Under the pieces are notes generated by a model. The model was not told the DNA's origin. It worked only from the letters and a program-made list of their open reading frames with translations, and searched no databases. A program made the translations under genes and the position numbers. Shown piece after piece: positions 47,301 through 58,877 of a DNA stretch of 64,000 nucleotides. The stretch spans positions 258,957-322,956 of the forward strand of contig FJUW01000063.1 in assembly GCA_900074885.1 (NCBI GenBank), written 5' to 3'. The stretch comes from Rhynchosporium graminicola (taxonomy: Eukaryota > Ascomycota > Leotiomycetes > Helotiales > Ploettnerulaceae). Positions within the stretch are counted from its first letter, which is position 1. Each line of letters opens with the position of its first letter.

Positions 47301-50300
47301 AATAAGATAGAAATCTAAATAAAGATTCTATCCTAGAGTAAATAGAAATCGATAACTACCCTTATTAATAGTAGAGTAGAAGATAACTTTATATTAAGAC
47401 TAGTTACTAAAGAATACGAGCTTAAACTTACTAGTAAAGGACTAAGGACTTTCTAGATACTTTTATAGAATAAAAGCGTTATCTTTAGTACTATAGTCGC
47501 CTAGGTAAAGATAGCCGATTCGATTAGATAGACTAGAATCGATACTCTTCGGCTAAGAGTTATCAATATACTAAGTATAGACCTGATATTAGGGTAGCTA
47601 TAGTTAGAGGATATAGATCCTCAGATAAGCTTTAAGAATAAGCAGTAGAGGTTCCCTTATAATTTGAAGGACTCTGATAGCCTTAATATTATAGCACCTC
47701 GAGCTTTTATAACTCTTATTAACGAATAGAAATCTCCTATATACGCTATAATACCTAACTTACGTATAATACGCTAGATAGATACTAGCGATACGCCTAC
47801 TATTCCCTCCGCATATAGTAACTTTAAGGACGTATTCTCTAAGGAGAAAGGAAGCGAGCTACTCTTATTAGAGGGCTATTAATACGCTATCGAGTTAGAA
47901 CTAGGATTAAAGATACCTTATTCTCTAATTTATAACCTCTCTAAGAAGGAACTAGAGGTTCTCTGGGAATACCTCGACTTATTAGAGGCGAAGGGTTAGA
48001 TAAGGAAGAGTAAGAGTCCTGCAGGTATACTTATTCTTTTTATACTTAAGAAAGATAATAGCTTTCGATTATATATTAATTACCGGGCTCTGAATAAAAT
48101 TATAATTAAGGATTAGTACTCTCTACTATTAATTAGCGAAACGCTAGATAAGCTCTAAGATACTAGAGTATTTACTAAACTAGACTTATAAAACGCTTAT
48201 CACTATATCCGAATTCGCTAGGGTGATGAATAGAAGACTATATTTCGTACCCGATATAGGTATTATAAGTATTAAGTTATATCGTTTAGACTATTAAATG
48301 CACTAGCGACCTTCCAGGTATTTATTAACGATACGCTAGCGGGCCTCGTCGATATTACTTATATTATATATCTTAATAATATCCTAATCTATTCTGCCGA
48401 CCACTTATAAAATGAATAATACGTCCGCTAAGTACTAGAGAGAATTCGATATATAAAACTCTTTATTAAGTTATTAAAGTACTCTTTTAATACTAAAAGT
48501 ATAGAGTTTCTAGGATATATTATCTCCTTAGCTAGCGTTTCAATAGATATAAGCCGGATAGATACTATTAGGGAATAGCTAGAGCCTGAAAGTATTAGAG
48601 ATATATAAGTCTTTATAAGTTTTATAAACTTCTACTAGCGATTTATCGTAAGATTCTCAGCGATTACCTAACCTCTAATAAGTTTAATAAATAGTAAGAA
48701 GAAAGGGTAACTTACTCTTACTTTTAGATAAAGTACTATAGAAAGGGAGGCTTTTAACACGTTGAAAGATACGTTTACTATAGTACCTTTTCTTATGCAC
48801 TTCGATCTACTGAAGCTAAGAAAGCTAGAGACTAACGCTTCTAGGTTTATTATCGCGGGAATTCTCTCTTAGCCTAGAGAAAGACTAGCGAAACAAAGGG
48901 AAAAGGCTATCTAGTACCCTATTACGTTCTTTAGTAAAAAGCTAGAACCTGCTGAGTTAAATTATAAAGTATATAACTAAGAACTCCTTATAATTATGAA
49001 GTGTTTTATATACTAGAGGTATTACCTTAAAGGTAGTATAGCCCTAGTTAAGGTATTAATAGACTATAGTAACCTCAATAACTTTATAAATAAAATAGTA
49101 TTAAGCAAGCGATAAGCTAGATAAGCTCTAGAGCTATCTAAGTATAACTTTATATTAAGTTATAGATAAGGGAAAAATAATCCCGCTAATAGACCGTCGA
49201 GAAGGCCTAATTATAAGCCGGCGAAAGATAAGGAAAATATTATACTCTCTACTTTATAAAATAAGCTATGAAATATAATTAAAGATAAGTTAATCTATAT
49301 ACTTAGTAAAGCTAGTGATACGATAGAGAGCAACCGGCGTCCGAATAATAGTATATCGTACTAGTTAACTCAGATTCTATAACTTATTAATAATACTTCT
49401 TTAAAAGGAGTATCGATCGAGGCTATAGATACGACCTCTATATCTAACTAGCGATATATGCTTATAAAGCTTAATAGTTTATAGAACTTATTTGGAAGTC
49501 TGGATACCTTCTTAAGAGGCGCTAGCGAGGAGCCGGGCGCTAGCTAGTATAACTATAGATATATTATACTACGGTTTTTCATAGCGAGAATTATAAGAAC
49601 CGAAACGATAAACCCTGAATCGAACTCACTTCTCTTAACGCTTATAAAGCTATAGAAAAGGGACGCTTTTACTATTAAGAAGTTAGCTAAATTACAGAAA
49701 ACCGGAGATATAGATTAGAGTATCGATAGCGAAGGACTACTTAGATACTAGCGAAAGGCTTATGTTCCGCTAGACGAAGCTATCTGTACTAAAATTATAA
49801 AGATATATTATAATAATCTAACTATAAGCTATTTTAGTTAAGATAAGACGCTAAAGCTTATCCAGCGAAAGTAATATTAGCAGAAAATAAAGCTAGACGT
49901 TAAATAATATATTAAAAGTTACGATATTTATTAAAGGATAAAAGTAAGAAGAATAAAGATAGCTAGCGAGATATAAGCGCTTAGCTAGCTAAGTAAGCCG
50001 TTTAAGTCTATAACTATAGACTTTATTATAGATCTACTACCTTATAAAGGGAGCTCTATAGGAAGAATCTCCGATAGTTTACTAGTGATTATCGATAGAT
50101 ATACTAAAGATATAGAGTATATTCCTTACTTAAAGATAATTAATACGCTAGGCTTAGCTCGGCTATTTATCGACTATTAGTTTAAGGACTATAGATTACC
50201 TGCGGTTATTATTACTAATAGAGGTTCTGTTTTTACTTCTAAGTTCTAGTAAGAAGTATACTTCTACCTCCGAATAATAAGAGGTCTTTCGATAGCGTTT

Positions 50301-51130
50301 TATCTATAAACTAATAGGTAAATAGAACGATAAAACTAAGCTATAGAAGTATAGCTACGGTATTTCGTATACTATCTTTAAGATAATTAGATAGACCTAT
50401 TGCCTATAGCGAAATTCGCGTATATAAATATATATTATAAGGCTATTAGAATAAGTCTAAATAAGGCTAGGTATGGAATTACGCTAGATAATCGCTAAAG
50501 TATCGAGGACGATCCTATAAGAGGGGAGATACATACTACTAAAGAAAGAGAAGAAGAAGTAGTTAAGAAACGCTAAGAGCTAGAGAATAGCTAGCGAAGA
50601 ACTAAAGAAACCTAAGCGAAATAGTATAATAAGAACTATAGACTAATTAAATTAAAAGTAGATTAATAAGTCCTACTCTTAGTAAAGAATATTAAAACTA
50701 TTCGATCGAGCAAGAAGCTAGACTACTAATTTCTAAGGCTATTTAAGATTAGCGAAAGAATTAGAAAGCAGGTATATCGATTAGATTTACTTACTAAGTA
50801 TAATCGGCTATATAACGTCTTCTATATCTCACTATTAGAACTATATTAATAAAGGCCCGGCGAGTCGTCGGAAGTTATCTAATCTGACCTTATCGATAGC
50901 GAAGAATCATAAGAGGTCGATTCCTTACTAGACTAGCGAGTAGTTAGAGGGAGAGAATAATTCCTAGTAAGATAAAAGGGGTTTACTTCCGCTTATAATT
51001 CTTAGGAGCTAAAAGAAAACCTCTAGGGACTCTAGAAAGAAATTAAAGCTTTAAAAAATCAAAACGCTATAGAAAGACCGGCGAAATACTGGCGAAAGTG
51101 AAATAATACTCGTAAAAGGATATATACCTT
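47300..51130 (+). pseudogene. I pol (protease, RT, RNase H, integrase, chromodomain)
   Basis: RT catalytic box YLNNILIYS at 48369-48395 (from YLDDILIYS). RNase H about 48800-49150. Integrase with TNRGSVFTSKF near 50215 and a degenerate QADGQIER box near 50310. The chromodomain at about 50910-51060 reads EEVDSLLDQRVVRGRE-like sequence, then QFLVRWKGF-like and SWELKENL-like sequence, each Trp now a stop. Pol ends near 51130. Confidence 0.87.
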
Positions 51131-51231
51131 TCTGTTTTTTCTTATAGGGTTTTATAGTTTTAAAAGTATATTAGAGATTATAAATCTAGTAGAGATCTAA
51201 GGGGAAAAAGAGGTTTTATTATTTATACGGA

Positions 51232-52319
51232 TCACTAGTAAACTAGCTCTCGCCGGATAAACTCTAAGATATCGCTAAAGAAAGTTTACTTAGTAACCTC
51301 TTAATTAGTAGTATCTACGTCCTTATCTAGGACTTCCTCTCTATTAACCTCTAGCTGCGTATCTAGTGAAGCTACCTATAGAAAGAATCTAGTATAAATA
51401 GTACGAAAGTCCTTCACTGAAGATTAGTAAGGAACTCGCTAGAGAGATTGATTTATATTATATAGAGACTATGAATTTCCTTCAGAAGAGTAGTATTTAT
51501 AATATCGATAGTAGCAGTAACTTTAGCTATAAAGCGTAGCGTATACCCAGATGCTTTAGCGATCGCCGACGTAATACTAGAGGATAGCTCGGTATTAGAA
51601 TTAATAACTAATTTCTAAGGAGATTTAATAGCTATAGTATTACTAACTTTAGAAGTATAATTAGCTCGCTTCTTCTTTATATTAAAGCGTACTTAAGTAA
51701 TCTTTAATACTTCTCCGGAACTCTCGCTTATTACTACTTTTAAAGCTATATCTTGCAGTTAGCTAAGAATACTTATTAGGATAGCTGGAATCTCGCTAGC
51801 TATTAGCTAAGTATTCGCTAGAGAGAGGAAATTTATACTTATATTCTCGTAAGATTTACCCTTCTTAATATAGTCTATATACTTACTAGTAATAGAGTTA
51901 GGAGCTAAAGTGCACTTTAACTTAAGGAATAAAGTATACTTGCTAGCGTATCGCAGGTAAGTCTCCGGACGCGGTATCTCCTTGTTTACCTTAGTACGAG
52001 CCTTCGACTTTATCTGCGTATTCTTTCGACTAATATAAAGAGTCTTATCGTAATAAGCAGAAGGGCTATTATCTTAGCTCGGCTCGCCCTTAGTATTCTT
52101 ATTATTATCTTCGGCTCACTAGCGCTTAGTCGATAACCCGCTAGCGACTGCGGTTTTTCCCTTATTAATAAGGATAAAAGTATTACTAGAAGGAAGAGTA
52201 TCTTTAAGCGAACTACTAGCGGCGCGCTTACGAAAGTTCTTCTTAAGAGCTAAAAGGTCAAGTTAGTACTACCTAATACCTTATATTTATAACTTACGTA
52301 TAGTTACTATTATTATCAT
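51232..52319 (-). pseudogene. Antisense ORF of family I (about 360 codons, unknown function)
   Basis: Opposite to gag-pol, between the end of pol and the 3' LTR. A real ATG survives at 52317-52319. The frame then gives ALKKNFRKRAASSSLKDTL, a Asn/Lys/Ser-rich stretch, IPRPETYLRYASKYTLFLKL, KYIDYIKKGKSYENISINFL, EIPAILISIL, SGYTLRFIAKVTATIDIIN and SSEFLTNL. After one frameshift near 51410 it continues into an acidic tail (DTQLEVNREEVLDKDVDTT) and ends at 51235-51237 (TAG) followed by TGA. About a dozen stops of RIP type interrupt it; the complementary frame has roughly twice as many. The N-terminal part is basic, the middle helical, the end acidic. No known motif seen and no clear similarity to the antisense ORF of family D. 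Confidence 0.6.
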
Positions 52320-52538
52320 TAGTTATTTAAGAAAGAAGAGAAGAGAGAAGGTTAAGAGTTATATAGAGGAGTTACTTAGCGCTATACCCTGTATTCTAGC
52401 CTTACTAATAATAAAGAAGAATCAGAATAAAGGTGAATCCTAAAAGGAATACCTCGCCGGCGCCTCGCTAAAGTATCGCTAGCTAGGGTATTTTAACGCC
52501 TTTACTTCTAGGATAGAAGTATTTAAGAGGGGAGATAT

Positions 52539-52720
52539 TATAATAGGTCTATACGCCTAGTGCCTCCTACTCCTATATTTCAGAATTAGAGAGGAAAGAA
52601 GAACCTTCTCTCCTTAGTAATTAGTTTCTATATTAACTAGATTATTACCAGCGAACCTCTAGCGACTATTCTACTATTCTATTATGCTTATTTACCTCAG
52701 CGTACCAAGTGATCATTATA
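52539..52720 (+). repeat. 3' LTR of I (182 bp)
   Basis: Starts TATAATAGG (mutated TGTAATGGG), ends GTGATCATTATA, followed by the TSD ACTAG. Confidence 0.92.
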
Positions 52721-52725
52721 ACTAG

Positions 52726-55300
52726 TAGTAGTCGAAAGAGTCCGTATTTATATTCCCTTTATACCTTATTTCTTCTATAGTAGTTATAGTTCCTTAAGAA
52801 TTCAGATATACTTCGATTATAAAGGCTAGTAGAATTGCCTTCCTAATATAAAGGCAGTAGAGTCCCTATTAAGATAGTTATATACTAATACGTTATAAAC
52901 AGACTAGATTAACTTTATTCTTAATATATTATCTCCTATTATATCTTCCGCGGAGTCCGTAGAATATATAGTTCCTACTACTTATAATTTACCTTAATAA
53001 TATAGTCTTCTTTTTATATTAATACTATAGTCTTCTACTTTCACTTTAAGCTTAATTTCGCTAGGTAAAGACCGGGCTCTGCTCTAAACGATACGGAGTA
53101 TAGTTTTATACGTTATATTATTTTCGACTGCCTTTTCCTAGTATTCGTTTAGTTATTTATCCTAGAAGAGTCCCTTAGAGTCCGACTAATCAGTAGAGAG
53201 GATTATATCGGATTATATTACTAGAGTATCTAGTACTATAATAACTAGAGCTATTATCGTATTAAATTATATCGCTAGGAAGTCTAATACTATAGTAGTA
53301 ACTACTACTTCTGCTAACTCCCTATCGAGTACTAGCTAGTCTTTTATAGAGTCCGGTTCTAGAAATCTGCGGAATCGAGACCTTTTATTATCCTTACCTA
53401 ATATATTCTACTCCTTTCGTGATAAGGCCTTCAGAATAATCACTTCGCTCCCTAAGCGAAATACTAAAGAGAATTAGAATATAGCTAAAGTCTTATATTA
53501 GCGTATCTATTGTTCTGATAACTATCTCTTTATTATGAAATATTCTAAGCTCTTATAGTTTATCTAAATTATAAAAGAGTATACTAACTTTAGTTTAGGG
53601 GCTTAGAACTTTAAGCTAGATATTACTATAAGTATTTTTTTATTATAGATATTATAATTAATTTCGGCCTTATTTAGCTTTCGCGAGAAAAACCTAATAA
53701 GGCGAAAGACTCTATTCTTTTCTTATAAGAGCGCGCCTTCTAACGTAAACCTATTATAATTAGTTTCTAAGAAAGTAAGCGCTTCCGGGTCCTATTATAC
53801 TATTATAAGCGCTTTAGTAAATTTCGTTTTTAAGGTCTCGAACGCTTCTTCTTCTTATTTTCTTTAGGAAAACAGTATTCTCTTACTAGTAAGCGTAGTT
53901 AAGAGCTTAGCTATCTTTAAGTAGTTTAGTATAAACCTCTTATAAAAGTTAGCGAACTTATTAACTCGTCTAAGCTCTTTTATTATTATAAGTAATTTCT
54001 AGTTTTTAATTACTTCTACTTTTTCTAAGTTAAGTTCTACTCTTTTTCTATTAGTATATATAATAAATCCTAAGTATTTAATTATCTTCTTAGCGAACTC
54101 GCTCTTCCTGATATTAAGGAATAGGCCTCTATCCTAAAGCTTCTAGAGTATAGTTCGTACTTTTATTATATAATTATCTCTTTATCCGTTAGAAAATATA
54201 ATAATATTATTTATATATACGGATATATATTCGCCGAGTTCCTTCTATAGTAAACTATTAATATACTACTAGAAAGTAGCCGGTACCTCTAATAACCTGG
54301 ATAGATATATAAGCTACTTAAATAGATTAAAGCGAGTACAGAATACTATTTTATATCTATAGCTTTTAGCTATTCGAATCTTATAAAAAGCTAAAATAAT
54401 ATTTACTTTAGTTAACTACTTAGATCCCGTAAGAGAACGAAAAGTCTCTAGTATAAGTAGTAAAAGGTACTAATCTAGTGTTATAATTACGTTTAACGCT
54501 TAGTAATTATAATAGAAATATAAGCCTCCCTCGGGTTTCCTTATAAAAAGGATAAGTACTAAAGCTTCTAATATACTTTCTCGAATATATCCTTTTTCTA
54601 ATAAGTTATTTAGCGATTTCCTTAGTACTAAGAGTTCGTCTTTCGATATACTATATAGCGGCCCTTATAGTAGTACCGGCCGGGATCTATCTAGTTACTC
54701 GCGGATCCTAATCTAGTAGTTAATTCTTAGGTAATAAGATACTAGCTTATTCGCTTCCTATTAGGAAAATAGTAGAGCTATATCCTTAAGCTCTAGTAGA
54801 AGTATCTTTTTAAGTTCTTTTATTATTAATTCTATTTTCTTCGATATTACTTCTTTAATATTATCTAGCGATACTATAGCTATTATTATTAATATACCAG
54901 AGTCCGGTATATATAAGGGCCACGAGTCTTCGCGACTCCTATAGTTACGCCCCTCTGATACCTATTATTATACTATACTATAGTAGAACTAATACTTCTC
55001 TAGTATAGTCTATACTTTATTATTCGCTTTCTAAGGATTTCTTAGTATAATCAGGAAGGATAAGTTAGCGATAATATAAGTATAAACTGATTAGTTATAT
55101 CTTATAATATCTATTTAGAAGGATATAACTCTTTCTATTTTCGTACTCTTTAGTGATTGAGATACGCCTTTTACTTTACGAGTCTTATTACTAATATAAT
55201 AGAGATTAAGACTATTCGCTAGATCTTTATTAATTATAATATAGTACTAGTAGCTTTCGTTAATAAGAGTAAATATTCCGAAAGTATTTTAAAGGACTAT
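52726..55300 (-). pseudogene. H pol: RT, RNase H and integrase N-terminal part
   Basis: Minus strand, read from right to left. RT begins near 54900 with GPLYSISKDELLVLRKSL and a KGYIRES segment, then TRFNLF and EVPATF around 54280-54340, and the catalytic YINNIIIFS at 54191-54219 (from YIDDIIIFS). The KYLGFIIYT segment follows near 54080. RNase H runs from about 53880 to 53400. Integrase then starts and is broken at 52726 by element I. Heavily mutated but recognisable throughout. Confidence 0.83.
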
Positions 55301-56640
55301 ATCTATATATATAAGATTTCTATTTATAACTTTCTTAAATTCACTTTATCCTTCTACTAATACTCCTTCCTCTCTTATCTTCTGATTTCGAGCAAGAGCT
55401 AGTCTTTTCCTGACCCTCCTTTATCAGAATCCCTATAGTTATTATTATCCTCTAGTAGTAGGCCTGACTCGACCGAGCTAATAGTCGTAAGCTTTATAGC
55501 TATACTATAGGTATAGTCGCAGATACGATATCTGGCTATTCTATATTAGTAATAGAGTCTTTTCTTATAGCGACATTCTCTTTCCGCTTTATCGACTTAT
55601 TTAGCTCTCTACTTACTTCTTATATTCTTATAATTTCCTTTATTATCTTAGCGGCCTCTTTTAATAAACGTTAGGGCTATTATAGTATCCTTATTAGTAT
55701 CTACTCTAAATATTAAGAAAGAACTCGCTATACGTAAGCTAACTATTACGTTTAATCCGGAGTTCTTATTCCTCTTCCTCTACTTCTTATTAGCTAATTT
55801 AAATTAGTCTATCTCCTCGAGGTTTATAATAATACGCTCTACTTCCCCCGAGAACTAGTAGTAGTCCGCTATCTTAACTATAGAGGCTATATATATTCAG
55901 ATAGGATTTAAGAAAGTATTCTTTAAGTAACTGATTTTTATATTATCCTTCTAGTTTTTCCTGCTTATACTAAATAGGAGTCCGTCGAATTCTAGCTAGT
56001 ATTTATACTAAGGTTATCCTATAGAGTACTCAAGATTCGATAGTTATTCTAGCGCTTTAGCTTATTTATTACTATCTGCGAAGACCTCCTCGAGTCGCGT
56101 GAAGAAACACTCAGGAGCTTTACCTTTTATCGCGTCTCCCTTCTCCTAAAAATACCGCATTCGAATTCGTTCTCGAGAGGGAAGAGTATTATAAATAGTA
56201 TCTTAGTAATAATCAGCAGATAGTATTAGTTTTAACGCGGAGCGAACTTAGTAAGAGCTCTTAATCCTAAGTAAGTAGTCCTAGAAGGTATTTACTTTAT
56301 TATCCTAAGATAGTAGCTTCTAACTTATAAGAGCTAACTCTTCTTTATTAGGATTAGAGCGAGGTATTAAGAGCGAGGTATTAATATAATTAACTCGATT
56401 ATAGCTTTTATTAGTAAGTCAGTTATATACTCTTACTACTATTATTCGGGCTCTTATTAGCTCTATCGCTAATATCTTTCCGCTTCTTATTAGGCGGACC
56501 GCGCTCGGGCTAGCTCGGTCTCTATTAGTTATTAGCGCTAGTATATCTCGTTTATAGCTTATATTAGTTCCGCTTAAGTTATTATATATTCCGACTATAA
56601 GTTAGCGTTTAGCGCTAGTATTATAGCGCCCTCTGTCGTA
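55300..56640 (-). pseudogene. H gag and protease region
   Basis: By position downstream of the 5' LTR this should be gag and protease. The minus strand gives readable charged sequence (for example SLRIASSFLIFRVDTNKDTII near 55700, which may belong to protease). I could not place a zinc knuckle or the active-site Asp with confidence. A 74-codon open stretch at 56602-56826 runs from gag leader into the LTR and G3 and is not a gene. Confidence 0.45.
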
Positions 56641-56685
56641 GACTAGTCGAGAGTATTTAACTTTATTTATTTTGATCGAACTTAA

Positions 56686-56790
56686 TATCACAAGTGAATA
56701 ATATATATACGAGAGTTTATAATAGTATTTAATAAGTTCGATAAGGAGAGAGTAAGAATCTAACCGGAAGCCGCAAGAAAAGGTGCGTAG
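56686..56790 (-). repeat. 5' LTR of H, first part (split by G3)
   Basis: 105 bp matching 23858-23962 of the other LTR, starting TATCACAAGTG. It is cut after CGTAG by G3 and continues at 58154. Confidence 0.9.
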
Positions 56791-56992
56791 TGTAACGACA
56801 CAAGACTCAAGGCGGTATACAAGCAAGAATAAATAAGTAGGGAGGCTAAGAGCGATCTTATATAGTCTAGTACGAAGGAAACAGAAAGATATAGAGCTCT
56901 AAAGGAGTCTGCACCTTCTATATATATAAGGAGGGTATACCTAAGGCACCGATACTAGCCCGTATCTGCCACGTATACTATACGCTATCATA
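56791..56992 (-). repeat. 3' LTR of G3 (202 bp)
   Basis: TGTAACGACACAAG...GCTATCATA. The G-tract complement lies to its right. Confidence 0.9.
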
Positions 56993-57946
56993 TTACCTCC
57001 TTCTAAGATAAAAGCTCGCCCTCGAGCCTTGAAGAATCGAAGTAACTAAGGAAATAAAGTAAGTATAAAACGTAATTAAATATTAAGATAACCTTCTAAA
57101 TTTCTATTAAACCGAAACTATAGATACTAATTTAGTACTAAGATTATCTCTTCTATAGAAAGAAACGTAATCTCTAGTGATATTACTATGATTAGAGCGA
57201 AATTGCGATTCTAAAGTAAGTTCCTAGATAAGGTTTATTAGTAATTATAATACTAAGTTTTACTAAATAAGCGAGGCTAAGCGAGTAATTGAAATACTTA
57301 AAGGTTACGAAAGAAACGAAAGTCTAAATCGAATTCTAAAGAAGCTAAAAGATTAAGGAGAGTTAGATATCTTTATTAAGTAGATATAGAAAGTATTAAA
57401 TTAAAAGTTCTAGTAGAAAGAGGTTAATTCTACTAAAGGGGATAAATTATACTAAGGTATAAGGATTATAAGTCGAATTCCGATAATTTCCGCTAGGGTA
57501 ATAAGCTACTTTATCCTAGCTTAAAAGTAAGGTTTTTCGCTATTAGAGCTACTTTCGGAAAGTTAAAGTTAAGTAAAGGGATAATAAATATTAGAGCTTA
57601 TAAGGAAGTTTCTACCTAAAATTCGTTTATTATTTTATTTCGTACGTATAAAGGAACGAGTTTCGAAGTATCTGAGAGTAACTTCGTAGTAATACTAGTA
57701 CTTCTAAGGCTAAATTATATTTAAATTCCTAGCTATCTAAGAGATCTCTAGAATCTTAGCTCTTTTGAAAACTTAACTATCGAATTCGTAATTAATAGTA
57801 CTAACTATTTCCGTATAATTCCGAAAATCTAAAGTAAGTAAAGATAACTTAGCGAAAAGCTCCTTAGTAGTTGTACGTGCGAATCGAGTTTTCTAAGTAA
57901 GATATTATTTAATACTATCTCCGGCGGTCTTAATCTTTCTATTTAA

Positions 57947-58148
57947 TATAATAATATAAGACTTAAGGCGATATATAAGTAAGAATAAATAAGTAGAAAG
58001 GCTAAGAGCGATCTTATATAGTCTAGTACGAAAGAAACAGAAAGATATAGAGCTCTAAAGGAGTCTGCACCTTCTATATATATAAGGAGAGTATGCCTAA
58101 GGCACCGATACTGGCCCGTATCCGCCACGTATACCATGCGCTATCACA
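57947..58148 (-). repeat. 5' LTR of G3 (202 bp)
   Basis: TATAATAATATAAG...GCGCTATCACA, followed by the TSD CGTAG. Confidence 0.9.
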
Positions 58149-58153
58149 CGTAG

Positions 58154-58232
58154 TGCTAAGGCTTAACCGAGCCTTAGTTAGCGAGTCGTGCTAGTAATAC
58201 CAGCACTATAACCTAAGGGCTTAACCCTTATA
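58154..58232 (-). repeat. 5' LTR of H, second part
   Basis: 79 bp after G3 and its TSD. 105 plus 79 gives 184 bp, the length of the other H LTR. It includes the 8-bp hairpin CTAAGGCT / AGCCTTAG and ends CCCTTATA, followed by the H TSD AATAC. Confidence 0.9.
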
Positions 58233-58237
58233 AATAC

Positions 58238-58675
58238 TAACTCCTATAGTACTCTTACTAGTTCCCGCCGGTACTCTTTTAGTAGCGTATTATATATATT
58301 ACTTATAATATATTCGCGCTTTCCTTAAGCTAAAGTATAATAATACTCTTATTCTAGAACTTCTCTATTTATTTAATAAGCTTAACTCTAAGCCTTATAA
58401 GTATTATTTAGTATTAAAGAGTAATTATAAGTATATAAGTTACTTAAACCTGAATTTAGTTAGGTATACTAATACGTTATAATTACCTAATTATATTAAT
58501 ATAAAGTATACTATTTTATCTGGTTTACTTCTTAGCGGCGAAGCTAAAGACGCGGAGCTAAATCAGGATAGTATTATAGCTACTTATAAGGCTATTAATT
58601 AGATCTACTATATCGCGAAATCTGCTACTTCTACTATTATATTAGAGATTACTACTATATAATTAGTAGAGACTT
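58238..58675 (+). pseudogene. D-beta antisense ORF, first part
   Basis: Same protein as at 38882-37957, here on the plus strand because D-beta is on the minus strand. The segments YIRAFLKLKYNNT, NYKYISYLNLN and SGEAKDAELN are readable. It begins at the right edge of H, so the start is missing, and it is broken at 58675 by G4 (TSD GACTT). It continues at 60039. Confidence 0.6.
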
Positions 58676-58877
58676 TATAACGACATAAGACTCAAGGCGG
58701 TATATAAGTAAGAATAAACAAGTAGGGAGGCTAAGAGCGATCTTATATAGTCTAGTATAAAGGAAACAGAAAGATATAGAGCTCTGAAGGAGTCTGCACC
58801 TTCTATATATATAAGGAGAGTATACCTAAGGTACTAATACTAGCCCGTATCTGCTACGTATACTATACGCTATCATA
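58676..58877 (-). repeat. 3' LTR of G4 (202 bp)
   Basis: TATAACGACATAAG...GCTATCATA, paired with 59832-60033. Confidence 0.9.

Larger units (their letters stand above)
45876..52720 (+). mobile_element. Ty3/Gypsy chromovirus I, complete copy
   Basis: Complete plus-strand element: LTRs 45876-46057 and 52539-52720 (182 bp each), TSD ACTAG at 45871-45875 and 52721-52725. Gag, protease, RT, RNase H, integrase and chromodomain are followed by about 1.1 kb with an antisense ORF. A hairpin TACTTCTA-GGA-TAGAAGTA and the tract GAGGGGAGA precede the 3' LTR. Inserted in H integrase. Strong RIP in gag-pol. Confidence 0.93.
56791..58148 (-). mobile_element. Element G, copy G3 (no gag)
   Basis: Minus-strand element of 1358 bp inside the H 5' LTR: LTRs 56791-56992 and 57947-58148 (202 bp), TSD CGTAG at 56786-56790 and 58149-58153. 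It has exactly the length of G4 and, like G1 and G4, lacks the gag of G2. One copy of the 185-bp unit and the pre-tract hairpin AAGGCTCG-AGGG-CGAGCTTT. The open stretch at 57943-58137 is the LTR chance frame. Confidence 0.92.
23858..58232 (-). mobile_element. Ty3/Gypsy element H, carrying five further insertions
   Basis: The outer limits are two 184-bp LTRs: 23858-24041, and 56686-56790 plus 58154-58232 (split by G3). TSD AATAC stands at 23853-23857 and 58233-58237. D-beta sequence resumes exactly at the right TSD, which proves that the two ends belong to one insertion. Polypurine tract GAGAGAAGGAGAG on the minus strand at the left LTR. H's own sequence is 24042-25027, 42195-43052, 45212-45875 and 52721-56685. 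The rest is J (with G1 and D2), G2, I and G3. Confidence 0.88.

Noticed and set aside
56602..56826. A 74-codon minus-strand ORF running from G3 through the H LTR into the H leader.
   Set aside because: It crosses two insertion boundaries, so it cannot be an inherited gene.
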